A stretch of DNA of 64,000 nt from an uncultured Tateyamaria sp. (lineage in GTDB: Bacteria > Pseudomonadota > Alphaproteobacteria > Rhodobacterales > Rhodobacteraceae), in NCBI RefSeq assembly GCF_947503465.1, contig NZ_CANNDN010000002.1, positions 1 through 64,000 on the forward strand, written 5' to 3'. Shown piece after piece: positions 18,281 through 26,813 of this stretch. Position 1 is the first letter of the stretch, and every line of letters starts with the position of its first letter. The notes under the pieces were generated by a model, which ran no database searches, was not told where the DNA came from, and saw nothing but the letters and a program-made list of their open reading frames with translations. Made by a program: the position numbers and the translations under genes.

Positions 18281-19654
18281 ATGTTTCTCTCTGTCTTCGA
18301 GATGTTCAAGGTCGGCATCGGCCCGTCCTCGTCCCACACCATGGGGCCGATGGTGGCAGCAGCCCGGTTTCTGGACATGATGCGCGCGTCGCCCTTCCAA
18401 TTTGCAGGTGTGCGCGCCTCGTTGCATGGCTCCCTGGCTTTCACCGGCGTGGGCCACGCCACGGACCGGGCCACGATCCTGGGATTGGCCGGGTTCGTGC
18501 CGGACACCTATGATCATGACCAGGCGCAAGCGACCTTGGCCGCCCTGCACGACACGCATCTTCTCCACCCCGAAGGCCTGCCAGCGCTGCGGTTCGATCC
18601 CGGGGCGGACCTGATCTTTGATTACGACACGCAATTGACGGGCCACGCCAACGGCATGATCCTGATGGCCACGGATGCCCAGGGCGACGTCACGTTGCGC
18701 CAGGTCTTCTATTCCATCGGCGGCGGCTTTGTGATGACCGAGGAGGAGCTGGCCGCAGGCAAGGCCACCGACGAGGGCGCGCCCGTCCCCTACCCGTTCA
18801 AGACCGCCACCGAGATGCTCGAGATGGCAGAGACATCCGGCAAGACCATTGCAGGCATGAAGCGCGCCAACGAGGTGTCGCGCAATGGCGATGCGCATCT
18901 GCGGTCAGGCACCAGACGGCTGTGGCAGGTGATGAATGATTGCATCACGCGCGGTCTTTGCACCGATGGTGTCCTGCCCGGTGGTCTCGGCGTGAAACGC
19001 CGGGCCAAGGGCATCCACGACAAGCTGATCGAGGAACGCGGCATGAACCTGACCGCGCCGCACACGATCAACGATTGGATGAGCGTTTATGCCATGGCCG
19101 TGAACGAAGAGAACGCCGCGGGCGGTCAGGTGGTCACCGCCCCCACCAACGGGGCCGCAGGCGTGCTGCCCGCGACCCTGCGGTATTACCTCGACCACGT
19201 GCCCGGCGCATCCGAAGCCCATATCGAGGACTTCCTGCTGACCGCCGCCGCGATTGGCGGGCTGGTCAAGTACAACGCCTCCATTTCAGGGGCGGAGGCT
19301 GGCTGCCAAGCCGAAGTGGGCAGTGCCGCCGCCATGGCCGCCGCCGGTCTCTGCGCCGTGATGGGGGGCACGCCCGCCCAGATCGAAAACGCCGCCGAGA
19401 TCGCACTGGAACATCATTTGGGCATGACCTGTGACCCCGTGCGTGGGCTGGTGCAGGTGCCCTGCATCGAACGCAACGGGCTGGGGGCGATCAAGGCGGT
19501 CAGCGCCGCCAGCCTTGCCCTGCGCGGAGACGGCACGCATCTTGTCCCGCTTGACGCCTGCATCGAGACGATGCGGCAGACCGGCGCGGACATGAGCGAG
19601 AAGTACAAGGAAACTTCGCTGGGGGGATTGGCGGTGAACGTGCCGAATTGCTGA
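18281..19654 (+). CDS. sdaA: L-serine ammonia-lyase (iron-sulfur type)
   Basis: The 457-residue enzyme converts L-serine to pyruvate and ammonia. It begins MFLSVFEMFKVGIGPSSSHT, the signature of the single-chain iron-sulfur serine dehydratases. Cysteine ligands for the [4Fe-4S] cluster are visible in GAEAGCQAEVGSA, GMTCDPVRG and VQVPCIERNG. The alpha domain contains TAPTNGAAGVLPATL. It follows the GST gene with no spacer. Confidence 0.96.
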   Translation: MFLSVFEMFKVGIGPSSSHTMGPMVAAARFLDMMRASPFQFAGVRASLHGSLAFTGVGHATDRATILGLAGFVPDTYDHDQAQATLAALHDTHLLHPEGLPALRFDPGADLIFDYDTQLTGHANGMILMATDAQGDVTLRQVFYSIGGGFVMTEEELAAGKATDEGAPVPYPFKTATEMLEMAETSGKTIAGMKRANEVSRNGDAHLRSGTRRLWQVMNDCITRGLCTDGVLPGGLGVKRRAKGIHDKLIEERGMNLTAPHTINDWMSVYAMAVNEENAAGGQVVTAPTNGAAGVLPATLRYYLDHVPGASEAHIEDFLLTAAAIGGLVKYNASISGAEAGCQAEVGSAAAMAAAGLCAVMGGTPAQIENAAEIALEHHLGMTCDPVRGLVQVPCIERNGLGAIKAVSAASLALRGDGTHLVPLDACIETMRQTGADMSEKYKETSLGGLAVNVPNC

Positions 19655-19940
19655 TCCGCCCGGAGTGGCACGGGCCTCGACATTGCAGGCCCGCAGAGGC
19701 TCGGAACGGTGGGTTGCAGATCCGGATCCCGCGTTGCCACCGATCGCGCCTGCCTGCGCAGCCGCGATATGACGTGGTAAGCATGAGGCAAGACACCCCG
19801 GGTCCGGTGGGTGGGCGAATTGGCGAAGCCAAGAGTGCACGCGGCGGACATCTCCCATCGCGCAACCTTGACGCGAAATAGCGTCATCCACGCCCCAAAC
19901 CAGGTGTTGCGCTCACCGGTCGAACAGATAGCGTTAACCC
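19655..19940. other. Non-coding spacer between serine dehydratase and EamA transporter
   Basis: No convincing gene is present in these 286 bases. A 7-bp inverted repeat CGGGCCT/AGGCCCG (19671-19677 and 19687-19693, nine-base loop) follows the serine dehydratase stop but has no T-tract, so it is only a weak terminator candidate. The remainder presumably holds the promoter of the transporter gene. Confidence 0.5.
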
Positions 19941-20858
19941 ATGGCTCAAGATCGCCCTCTTCTCGGCATCCTTCTGATGCTGGGCTTTTGCATCGTGGCC
20001 CCGGTGGGGGACGCGGTGGCGAAAGTGTTGGGCCAATCTGTGCCCCTCGGCCAGCTGGTGCTTGTCCGTTTTGCAGTGCAGGCGGTGATCCTGATCCCGA
20101 TCGTCTGGGTCGGGTCGCGCCTGTGGCGGATGCAGGGCCGGGTATTCTGGCTGACCCTGTTCCGAACCGTGCTGCACATCCTTGGCATCGGCGCCATGTT
20201 CACTGCCTTGCAATATCTACCACTCGCGGACGCGGTTGCCATCGCCTTTGTCATGCCGTTCATCATGTTGCTCCTGGGCAAATACGTGCTGGGCGAAGAA
20301 GTTGGCAGCCGCCGTCTTGTGGCCTGCATCATCGGATTTGTCGGCACGCTGATGGTCGTGCAGCCCAGCTTCGTTCAGGTCGGCTGGCCCGCCCTGTTGC
20401 CGCTCTTCGTGGCTCTGAATTTCTCTGTCTTCATGCTGGTGACCCGCCAGATCGCCAAGGAAACCGATCCGATCGGGCTGCAAGCGGTCAGCGGCGTGAT
20501 GGCCATCGTGATCATGGCACCGCTGGTGTTCCTTCTGCAGGGCTATGACCTGCCGGGGATCGAACTGATCCGACCCGATGCGGTGGAATGGAGCCTCCTT
20601 TTGTCGATCGGCCTGCTGGGTACAACCGCCCATCTTCTGATGACCTGGTCGCTGCGCTATGCGCCCTCGGCCACGCTGGCGCCCATGCAATATCTTGAAA
20701 TTCCCTTTGCGACGATCATCGGGTTTCTGGTCTTCCGCGACCTGCCTGACGGCCTTGCCGCCGTGGGCATCTGCATCACGATTGCGGCGGGTCTTTACGT
20801 TGTCCTGCGCGAGCGGGCCATCGCGCGGGTCGGGACGCGTGCACCAGCGCCCGCGTAA
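19941..20858 (+). CDS. DMT-superfamily EamA transporter
   Basis: The 305-residue inner-membrane protein has about ten hydrophobic helices in two EamA repeats (residues about 8-140 and 150-290). The second repeat ends VVLRERAI before a hydrophilic tail. It exports or imports a small metabolite; the substrate cannot be inferred. Its last 83 bases overlap the 3' end of the convergent thiamine pyrophosphokinase gene. Confidence 0.88.
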   Translation: MAQDRPLLGILLMLGFCIVAPVGDAVAKVLGQSVPLGQLVLVRFAVQAVILIPIVWVGSRLWRMQGRVFWLTLFRTVLHILGIGAMFTALQYLPLADAVAIAFVMPFIMLLLGKYVLGEEVGSRRLVACIIGFVGTLMVVQPSFVQVGWPALLPLFVALNFSVFMLVTRQIAKETDPIGLQAVSGVMAIVIMAPLVFLLQGYDLPGIELIRPDAVEWSLLLSIGLLGTTAHLLMTWSLRYAPSATLAPMQYLEIPFATIIGFLVFRDLPDGLAAVGICITIAAGLYVVLRERAIARVGTRAPAPA

Positions 20859-21495
20859 GGGATGACAGACAGCGCCGCGGCACGATCAGGATCATCGCGG
20901 GCGCTGTCATGGTTAACGCAACCGGCCCCTCCGCCATGTTCGACGTGCCAACCCGGACCATCGGATCGAACACCAGCCCGTCAATGCCCCAGCGCAATCC
21001 GGCGGATGTCCCCTGCACCGGTGCAAGTGGAACAAGCGACACGACCTCCCCTGCCCGGGTGTCCAGGTCCAATGCAGGCGGGCACAGCAGAACGCATTCC
21101 TCAGGCCCCAGCAGGATGCAGGGCCGATCTGGATAGCGGGCCAGCACACTGAGACAGGCCAGTTGATGATCAACGCGACCGCCCAGAAAGCCCACGGCCA
21201 GAACCAGAGGTGCCGCGATATGCCGCAACGCCTTGTCAAAATCGGTGCTGTCCTGCTCGGCAATGCGGTGGTGCCGGTCGGCAGGGATCTGCGCAAGCGT
21301 CTCCGGCGACACGGAATCGAAATCCCCGATGACCGCATCCAGGGCCACACCCGCGCGCAGGGCCACCTCTGCCCCCCCGTCGGCGGCCACGAAACGGGTG
21401 GCAAGGGCCTGAACGGCGGCCACATCCGCCAAATCCGCCGCACCGCCGCCAAACAGGGCCACGGGGTCAGAACTGTGAACAATCGGGAAAGTCAT
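20776..21495 (-). CDS. thiN: Thiamine pyrophosphokinase
   Basis: The 239-residue enzyme transfers pyrophosphate from ATP to thiamine. Family motifs are visible: FVAADGGAEVAL, VIGDFDSVSPE, EQDSTDFDKALRH and GGRVDHQLA. The C-terminal domain (GEVVSLVPLAPVQGTSAGLR, then RVGTSNMAEGPVAL) is also typical. The protein runs about 25 residues past the usual end because the stop lies inside the convergent transporter gene; a C-terminal extension created by loss of the original stop is likely. The adjacent thiamine-unrelated genes give no pathway context. Confidence 0.9.
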   Translation of the reverse strand: MTFPIVHSSDPVALFGGGAADLADVAAVQALATRFVAADGGAEVALRAGVALDAVIGDFDSVSPETLAQIPADRHHRIAEQDSTDFDKALRHIAAPLVLAVGFLGGRVDHQLACLSVLARYPDRPCILLGPEECVLLCPPALDLDTRAGEVVSLVPLAPVQGTSAGLRWGIDGLVFDPMVRVGTSNMAEGPVALTMTAPAMILIVPRRCLSSLTRALVHASRPARWPARAGQRKDPPQS

Positions 21496-21633
21496 GCGGG
21501 ATTAATGCAATTTTCGGAAACAGATCACAATGTTGCCGCGAAATGATACCCTCAACCGCACAGATTCGGGCCGCTTTGGTCCGGCATTGCCCTTTAGAAC
21601 ACCCTTTGCATATCGGCAGAGGACGAGCATCCG

Positions 21634-23850
21634 ATGATGAGTAACAATAAAATTTTGACAGTCTCCTATGGCACGTTCTCGTGCACGTTGGAAGGATTCG
21701 ATGACAGCTTCGGCACGATGAAGGCAATAGCGGAGTATTTCCGCGACCTTGCGGCCGATGACAGGTATTTCGGGGCTGAACCGCCCCAACCAGACGTGGA
21801 AATGCTGGCCCGCATCGCCGAGCGCGAGATTTCGCGCCGCGTCGAAGCGCGCCAACAGGAAGGCCGGATCGTGCTCAGCGCCGAAACGCCTGCGCCTGCG
21901 CCGAGCACGGCATCTCCTGCCGCCTTGGCCGCCGCGACAGCCGCCCCTGCCGCGATTGCCGCCGCTGAGGACACAGCCGAGGCCGAAGCCGCGGACGCCC
22001 CGACCGCAGGCGCATCCGAACCCGCAGAAGCCGTGGCGGATACGCCCGGGGCCGAGGGAGTTGAGGCCGACGCACCGGTGGCAGAGGCCGTCGAGGCCGA
22101 AACGATCGAAGATGCCGCCGAAGACCCCGCCGTGACGGCGGAAGATGAAGGCGAGATCGCGCCCGAGACCGAAGACGCCAAGGCCGAAGATAAAAAGGCA
22201 GACGCGGACCTGGCCGAAGCCGAAGCCGAAGCCGAAGCCGAAGCCGAAGCCGAAGCCGAAGCCGAAGCCGAAGCCGAAGCCGAAGCCGAAGAATTCTTTG
22301 CCAGCGCCCCCGTTGATGCAACCCCTGTCGAGGCCGAGCCTGTGGACGAGGCGGTTGATCCCGCCCCGGTCGCCGACATGGCCCCCGACAGCATCGCGGC
22401 CAAGCTGCAACGTATCCGCGCCGTCGTGTCGCAAAGCCAGGAAGAGGCGGAAGAGGACGAATTGTTCGAAGACGAACATGCCGAACCCTTTGCCCCGTCT
22501 GCCGAAATGGACGATATGGCCGACGCGCAGGAAGATGCGGTATCGGCCCAGGCCGTGCGCGAAGCCGCAGCAGATGACATCGCGGCCGCCCAGGCAGACG
22601 ACAGTGCCGATGCGGTTGAAGACGACGATGACGACATCGCCGACATTCTTGCCCGTTTTGAACAGGATGCAGATACCCAAGAGGATGCCACCGCCATCGA
22701 AGAGGCTCCCGAAACGGGTGCGGGCGCCGATGCCCGGCACCTGGACGACGCAGCTGACGACGATCTCGGGCTCGACACCCTGGCCGCGCTGATGGCAGCT
22801 GACGATGGCACGCCCGACGCGGACGAGGACAAGGCAGACAACATCTTTGACGAGGCCCCGGAAGCCGAGACCGAAGATGAGGTCGAGGCAGCGGTCGAAC
22901 CCCCTGCCCCTGCCAAGCCGATTGCCCGCGTGATCAAGGTCAAACGCGCCGATATCGACGCGGCCATTGCCAGCGGCGCCCTCGAAGAGATCGAGGACAG
23001 CTCTGCCCCGACCTCGCTTTCGGAGGAGGAGGAGGCAGAACTGTTGGCCGAACTGGCCGAGGTTGAGGCCGAACTGCCTCAAGCCGAACTGCCCGTGGCC
23101 GAAGATGCCGTTGGGTCCGATGATGATGCAACGATGACCGCGGTCGACACGGACGACGTGATGGACAGCCAGGTGGAAGAGGTCGAAGCCGAACCTGCAA
23201 TGATCAAGGACGATGATGTCCAGCGTCTGATGGCCGAAGCCGACAACCAGATGGAAGAACCCGAAGGGTCGCGCCGCCGCAACGCCTTCCAGCATCTCAA
23301 GGCCGCCGTGATGGCGAAAAAGGCCGATGCCGACATCGGCAAGACCGATGGCGAGGACGAAGGGGCCTTTCGGTCGGACTTGGCCGATGTGGTCAAGCCG
23401 CGCCGCCCCGCGCCCCGCGGTGAAGGCGCCCAACGCCCAAGCACGGACCGCCCGGCGCCGCTCAAGCTGGTGGCCGAACAGCGTGTTGATGTGGATGCGG
23501 CGCCCAAAGGGCCGGTGACCCCGCGCCGCGTGGCAGCCGTCCAGGATGCAGCCGCCGACGATGCCGCCAGCTTTGCGGACTATGCCTCCGACATGGGCGC
23601 ACATGACCTGCCTGCCCTGCTCGAAGCCGCGGCAAGCTATCTCAGCTTTGTCGAAGGCCGCGACCAGTTTTCACGCCCGCAACTGATGACCAAGGTCCGT
23701 CAGGTCGAACAAGGCGATTTCAGCCGCGAAGACGGGCTGCGGTCCTTCGGACAATTGCTGCGCGCCGGCAAGATCGAAAAGATCAAGGGGGGCCGCTTTG
23801 CCGTCACAGGCGACATCGGCTACCGTCCGGATCAACGCGAAGCGGGCTAG
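21634..23850 (+). CDS. Large acidic repeat protein, conserved ends, function unknown
   Basis: This 738-residue cytoplasmic protein has three parts. The N-terminus (residues 1-70, KILTVSYGTFSCTLEGFDDS, then MKAIAEYFRDLAADDRYFGA) and the C-terminus (about 645-738, FADYASDMGAHDLPALLEAA, with SFVEGRDQFSRPQL and LRSFGQLLRAGKIEKI) look globular and constrained. The middle 550 residues are Ala/Glu/Asp-rich, low complexity and probably disordered, including an (Ala-Glu)13 run. I recognise it as a Rhodobacterales-type hypothetical but know of no assigned function. The C-terminal domain resembles a small helical interaction module. It is divergent from the thiamine pyrophosphokinase gene and ends at a strong terminator. 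Confidence 0.75.
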   Translation: MMSNNKILTVSYGTFSCTLEGFDDSFGTMKAIAEYFRDLAADDRYFGAEPPQPDVEMLARIAEREISRRVEARQQEGRIVLSAETPAPAPSTASPAALAAATAAPAAIAAAEDTAEAEAADAPTAGASEPAEAVADTPGAEGVEADAPVAEAVEAETIEDAAEDPAVTAEDEGEIAPETEDAKAEDKKADADLAEAEAEAEAEAEAEAEAEAEAEAEAEEFFASAPVDATPVEAEPVDEAVDPAPVADMAPDSIAAKLQRIRAVVSQSQEEAEEDELFEDEHAEPFAPSAEMDDMADAQEDAVSAQAVREAAADDIAAAQADDSADAVEDDDDDIADILARFEQDADTQEDATAIEEAPETGAGADARHLDDAADDDLGLDTLAALMAADDGTPDADEDKADNIFDEAPEAETEDEVEAAVEPPAPAKPIARVIKVKRADIDAAIASGALEEIEDSSAPTSLSEEEEAELLAELAEVEAELPQAELPVAEDAVGSDDDATMTAVDTDDVMDSQVEEVEAEPAMIKDDDVQRLMAEADNQMEEPEGSRRRNAFQHLKAAVMAKKADADIGKTDGEDEGAFRSDLADVVKPRRPAPRGEGAQRPSTDRPAPLKLVAEQRVDVDAAPKGPVTPRRVAAVQDAAADDAASFADYASDMGAHDLPALLEAAASYLSFVEGRDQFSRPQLMTKVRQVEQGDFSREDGLRSFGQLLRAGKIEKIKGGRFAVTGDIGYRPDQREAG
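22213..22290 (+). repeat. Hexanucleotide repeat (GCCGAA)13
   Basis: Thirteen perfect tandem copies of GCCGAA encode (Ala-Glu)13 in the acidic middle of the 738-residue protein. As with the ftsY array, length change by whole units keeps the frame. Confidence 0.98.
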
Positions 23851-23873
23851 GTCCTGCGAAGACAGAGGCTCAG

Positions 23874-23900
23874 GGGCGGCTCATGCAGGCCGCCCTTTTT
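23874..23900 (+). terminator. Rho-independent terminator
   Basis: GGGCGGC (23874-23880) pairs with GCCGCCC (23889-23895) around an eight-base loop, followed by TTTTT. It ends the 738-residue protein gene. Confidence 0.88.
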
Positions 23901-23912
23901 CGTTGTCGGCGG

Positions 23913-24290
23913 TCAGCCTGCGCCGTCAGGTATATCAGTGCAAAAGATCAGCCGGTTGCCGAACGGGTCAGACATCGTCATGTCGTCCATGCCCCAGGGC
24001 TGACGCTGCACCTCGGGCCGCGCGTGAGGGTCGTCTTTCGCCAACACTGCCGCGCAAAACCCGTGCACATCGTCCATCTCGATCCTTATCGACCCGCCGG
24101 GGCTCGCGTCACCGAAAAACTCCGACAGGTGCAGACGGCATTTTCCCAATTGCACGCCCAGGCAGAGCGGCCCGTCCCTGTCCTGACGAAAGGCAAAGGT
24201 TTCTACGAAGCCAAGAAAACCAAGGTAAAAGTCACGCGCCAGACGCTCATCAAAGCAGCGGAATATGGGAATGGCGGGATGGAACAGCAT
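23913..24290 (-). CDS. Glyoxalase/bleomycin-resistance superfamily protein
   Basis: The 125-residue protein has the vicinal-oxygen-chelate fold pattern: AIPIFRCFDERLARDFYLGF, a central GKCRLHLSEFFGDASPG and the C-terminal MTMSDPFGNRLIF. Length and layout match single-domain glyoxalase-like proteins that bind a metal or a small toxic ligand. The start at ATG 24290 (MLFHPAIP) is typical. Catalytic activity cannot be assigned. Confidence 0.85.
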   Translation of the reverse strand: MLFHPAIPIFRCFDERLARDFYLGFLGFVETFAFRQDRDGPLCLGVQLGKCRLHLSEFFGDASPGGSIRIEMDDVHGFCAAVLAKDDPHARPEVQRQPWGMDDMTMSDPFGNRLIFCTDIPDGAG

Positions 24291-24318
24291 GATGGCACCT
24301 CCTTGTGGCGCCACCCTA

Positions 24319-24543
24319 TCACGAATCCGGTGTGTCGGGATCCGCCTGACCGATCCCCTTGAAGATGAACTTGAGCGGAAATGCCCAGATCACGCCCAAC
24401 CCGACATAGATCACCAGTTCCACCAAGAACGACGGGCGTTCGAAGACCCCGACCAATGACACGGCTGCCACGATGTAAAGGGGCAGCGCGACGATCAGGA
24501 TCAGCAGGGACAGGCGTTTCCGGGTCTTGTAGCGCAGGGCCAT
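24319..24543 (-). CDS. DUF2842 membrane protein
   Basis: The 74-residue protein has two transmembrane helices (LSLLILIVALPLYIVAAVSL and LVELVIYVGLGVIWAFPLKF) and ends GIGQADPDTPDS. It matches the DUF2842 family of small alphaproteobacterial membrane proteins of unknown function. It lies nine bases downstream of purA in the same direction and is probably co-transcribed. Confidence 0.88.
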   Translation of the reverse strand: MALRYKTRKRLSLLILIVALPLYIVAAVSLVGVFERPSFLVELVIYVGLGVIWAFPLKFIFKGIGQADPDTPDS

Positions 24544-24552
24544 CTTGCCTCC

Positions 24553-25845
24553 TCAGTCGGCGAACGGGTCCCGGACAAGGATCGTATCCTCGCGCTCGGG
24601 CGAAGTGGAAAGTAGGGCGACAGGGCAGTCAATCAACTCTTCCACCCGGCGCACGTACTTGATGGCATTGGCGGGCAGGTCGGCCCAGCTGCGCGCGCCT
24701 TCGGTCGATTCCGACCACCCGGGCATCTCTTCGTAGACGGGTGTGCAACGTGCCTGCTGGTCGGCGGCGGTGGGCAGGTAATCCATGCGCACCCCGTCCA
24801 ACTCGTAGCCCACGCAGATTTTGAGCGTCTCGAACCCGTCGAGCACGTCGAGCTTGGTCAGCGAAATCCCGTTCACGCCGGAGGTCGCGCAGGTCTGGCG
24901 CACCAGGCACGCATCGAACCACCCGCAACGGCGCTTGCGGCCCGTGGTGGTGCCAAACTCGTGGCCCCGTTCGCCCAGACGCTGGCCGTCTTCGTCTTCC
25001 AATTCGGTCGGGAACGGCCCCTCGCCTACGCGCGTCGTGTAGGCCTTGACGATGCCAAGTACGAAATCGATGCTGCCGGGTCCCATGCCGACACCCGTGG
25101 CCGCCTGACCCGCAATCACATTCGAAGATGTCACAAAGGGATAGGTCCCGAAATCAATGTCCAGAAGCGCGCCCTGCGCCCCTTCGAACAGGATGCGCTT
25201 GCCTGCCTTGCGCGCCTCGTTCATCACTTTCCAGACGGGGGCGGCGTATTCAAGGATCGCCGGAGCGACTTCGGCCAGCTTGGCAATCAGCGCATCGCGG
25301 TCCACCGGATCAAGGCCAAGACCACGGCGCAGTGCATCGTGATGCACCAACGCCCGGTCCACGCGCAACTCAAGCGTCGCCTGATCCGCCAGATCGGCCA
25401 CACGCACCACGCGACGGCCGACCTTGTCCTCGTAACACGGACCGATGCCGCGCCCCGTGGTCCCGATCTTGGCCACGGAATTCTGCGCCTCGCGCGCCCG
25501 GTCCAATTCACCATGAATGGGCAGGATCAGCGGCGTGTTCTCGGCAATCATCAGCGTCTCGGGTGTGATCTCGACCCCCTGGCCGCGCAGCGTCTCGATC
25601 TCGGACACCAGGTGCCAGGGGTCCAGCACGACACCATTGCCGATAACAGACAGCTTGCCGCCGCGCACAACCCCCGACGGCAGCGCGTGCAGCTTGTAGA
25701 CCTCGCCATCAATGACCAGCGTGTGCCCGGCATTGTGGCCGCCCTGAAAGCGCGCGATCACGTCCGCCCGCTCGCTCAGCCAGTCGACAATCTTGCCCTT
25801 GCCCTCGTCGCCCCATTGCGCGCCGACAACCACCACATTGGCCAT
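24553..25845 (-). CDS. purA: Adenylosuccinate synthetase
   Basis: The 430-residue enzyme joins IMP and aspartate with GTP on the way to AMP. Signatures are [20 protein letters not shown] (P-loop and catalytic Asp), [22 protein letters not shown] and the C-terminal [11 protein letters not shown]. Length is standard. A five-copy-family intergenic repeat lies upstream. Confidence 0.97.
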   Translation of the reverse strand: MANVVVVGAQWGDEGKGKIVDWLSERADVIARFQGGHNAGHTLVIDGEVYKLHALPSGVVRGGKLSVIGNGVVLDPWHLVSEIETLRGQGVEITPETLMIAENTPLILPIHGELDRAREAQNSVAKIGTTGRGIGPCYEDKVGRRVVRVADLADQATLELRVDRALVHHDALRRGLGLDPVDRDALIAKLAEVAPAILEYAAPVWKVMNEARKAGKRILFEGAQGALLDIDFGTYPFVTSSNVIAGQAATGVGMGPGSIDFVLGIVKAYTTRVGEGPFPTELEDEDGQRLGERGHEFGTTTGRKRRCGWFDACLVRQTCATSGVNGISLTKLDVLDGFETLKICVGYELDGVRMDYLPTAADQQARCTPVYEEMPGWSESTEGARSWADLPANAIKYVRRVEELIDCPVALLSTSPEREDTILVRDPFAD

Positions 25846-25913
25846 GAGACATCCTTTCCATGAAACCCGCGCCCGTATAGCGACGCAAGGGCCGGACGCA
25901 AACCGCTATCTGT

Positions 25914-25946
25914 GTTTCTTCTGACCGAAAATACGACCGCCGGAGG
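25914..25946 (+). repeat. Degenerate intergenic repeat, copy B
   Basis: TTTCTTCTGACCGAAAATAC followed by GACCGCCGGAGGC lies between divergent purA and the DUF6524 gene. It resembles copies at 49100 (TTTCTTCCGACCGGAAATAC) and, inverted, at 42984, and shares the CCGCCGGAGGC end with copy A. Confidence 0.7.
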
Positions 25947-26015
25947 CTCCGCCGCTTGCAGCCTGCGCAGGTTTCAGGCCATGAACACGTCCAGACGACA
26001 ACAGGACCACTTATC

Positions 26016-26414
26016 ATGGGCTTTCTCGCACGCTGGCTCTTTGCCCTGGCACTCCTCACCGCAACCTACAATCCGACCGAATACAACTACGTCCAATGGG
26101 TCACGCAATACGGCGGGCAAAACCTGTCCATCGCCGTGCTGGCGGGGCTGCTCTTGCTCATTGCCTATATCATCTACCTGCGCGCCACGCTGCGGTCGAT
26201 CGGCGGGATCGGCATGGCTCTGATCCTGGCCGTGGTTGGTGCCATGCTCTGGGTGGCCTATGATCTGGGGTTTCTCCGCCTCGACAACCGCAATGTGAAT
26301 ACATGGCTGGGGTTGCTGGCCCTGTCGCTGGTGCTGGGCATCGGGCTGAGCTGGAGCATCGTGCGTCGCAGACTCTCCGGTCAGGCGGATGTGGACGATG
26401 TTGACGAGGTTTGA
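26016..26414 (+). CDS. DUF6524 four-helix membrane protein
   Basis: The 132-residue protein has four transmembrane helices: LARWLFALALLTATYNPTEY, LSIAVLAGLLLLIAYIIYL, GMALILAVVGAMLWVAYDLG and WLGLLALSLVLGIGLSWSIV. ATYNPT and NRNVNTWLG fit the DUF6524 family. ATG 26016 (MGFLARW) is preferred over an in-frame start 60 bases earlier because it places the first helix at the N-terminus. Function is unknown. Confidence 0.82.
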   Translation: MGFLARWLFALALLTATYNPTEYNYVQWVTQYGGQNLSIAVLAGLLLLIAYIIYLRATLRSIGGIGMALILAVVGAMLWVAYDLGFLRLDNRNVNTWLGLLALSLVLGIGLSWSIVRRRLSGQADVDDVDEV

Positions 26415-26424
26415 GGCGGGGCGG

Positions 26425-26460
26425 CCGATTTTTTGAAAAATCGGCGGGGGCCAGCCCCCG
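26425..26460. terminator. Tandem hairpins, probable terminator between convergent genes
   Basis: CCGATTTTT/AAAAATCGG (26425-26444) forms a 9-bp stem with a two-base loop, followed by CGGGGG/CCCCCG (26445-26460). They lie between the DUF6524 gene and the convergent nitrile hydratase operon and could act on either strand. Confidence 0.65.
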
Positions 26461-26470
26461 TCGCTGACGC

Positions 26471-26508
26471 GACTCCCCCGGAGTTTATCTGGCAAGATGA
26501 AGGATCAG
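26471..26508 (-). repeat. Degenerate intergenic repeat, copy E
   Basis: Read on the minus strand this is CTGATCCTTCATCTTGCCAG followed by ATAAACTCCGGGGGAGTC, close to copy A at 7662. It starts at the stop codon of the nitrile hydratase accessory gene, just as copy A starts soon after the purD stop. Confidence 0.7.
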
Positions 26509-26813
26509 TCGAGGTTGACCGGCTGTCCATGCGGCGTGCGCAGATAGGCGGCCTCCCAGGCCGCACGCATGTCTGACAGGGCGTGCGTTTCGGCAGCCCC
26601 CGTTTCGGTCAGGAACGCCTCGAGCGTTTCGAGCCACGCGATGAAGTAGTCATCGCCTCCGTTCAGTTCCCTGTCGAGCCCGTGCCGTTTCAGCGTGGCC
26701 CCGAACCGGTCGGCCCAATCCGGCCATGCGAAGTGCCCCGCCTCGTTCAGATGTACCGTCAAGGCAAAAAGCTGCGCATGCCACGGCGCCTCAAAGACCG
26801 GCGCGCGTGTCAT
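26505..26813 (-). CDS. Nitrile hydratase accessory (activator) protein
   Basis: The 102-residue product (start ATG 26813, MTRAPVFEAPWHAQLFAL) resembles the small activator proteins of cobalt nitrile hydratases, with FEAPWHAQLFALTVHL and GDDYFIAWLETLE, which are also related to the NHase beta N-terminus. Such proteins help deliver cobalt to the alpha subunit. Its ATG overlaps the nthB stop (ATGA), so it is translationally coupled. It is the last gene of the operon nthA-nthB-activator. Confidence 0.85.
   Translation of the reverse strand: MTRAPVFEAPWHAQLFALTVHLNEAGHFAWPDWADRFGATLKRHGLDRELNGGDDYFIAWLETLEAFLTETGAAETHALSDMRAAWEAAYLRTPHGQPVNLD

Noticed and set aside
17489-18898. 469-codon ORF antisense to the GST and serine dehydratase genes
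   Set aside because: It crosses two well-supported genes on the other strand and has shadow-type composition.
19648-19881. 77-codon ORF in the spacer after serine dehydratase
   Set aside because: No ribosome-binding site, no known domain and shadow-like composition.
21502-23604. Long antisense ORF of 700 codons, Gly/Phe-rich, opposite the acidic protein gene
   Set aside because: It mirrors the Ala/Glu codon run of the real gene, has no recognisable domain or start signal, and its composition follows from the complement of GCC/GAA codons.
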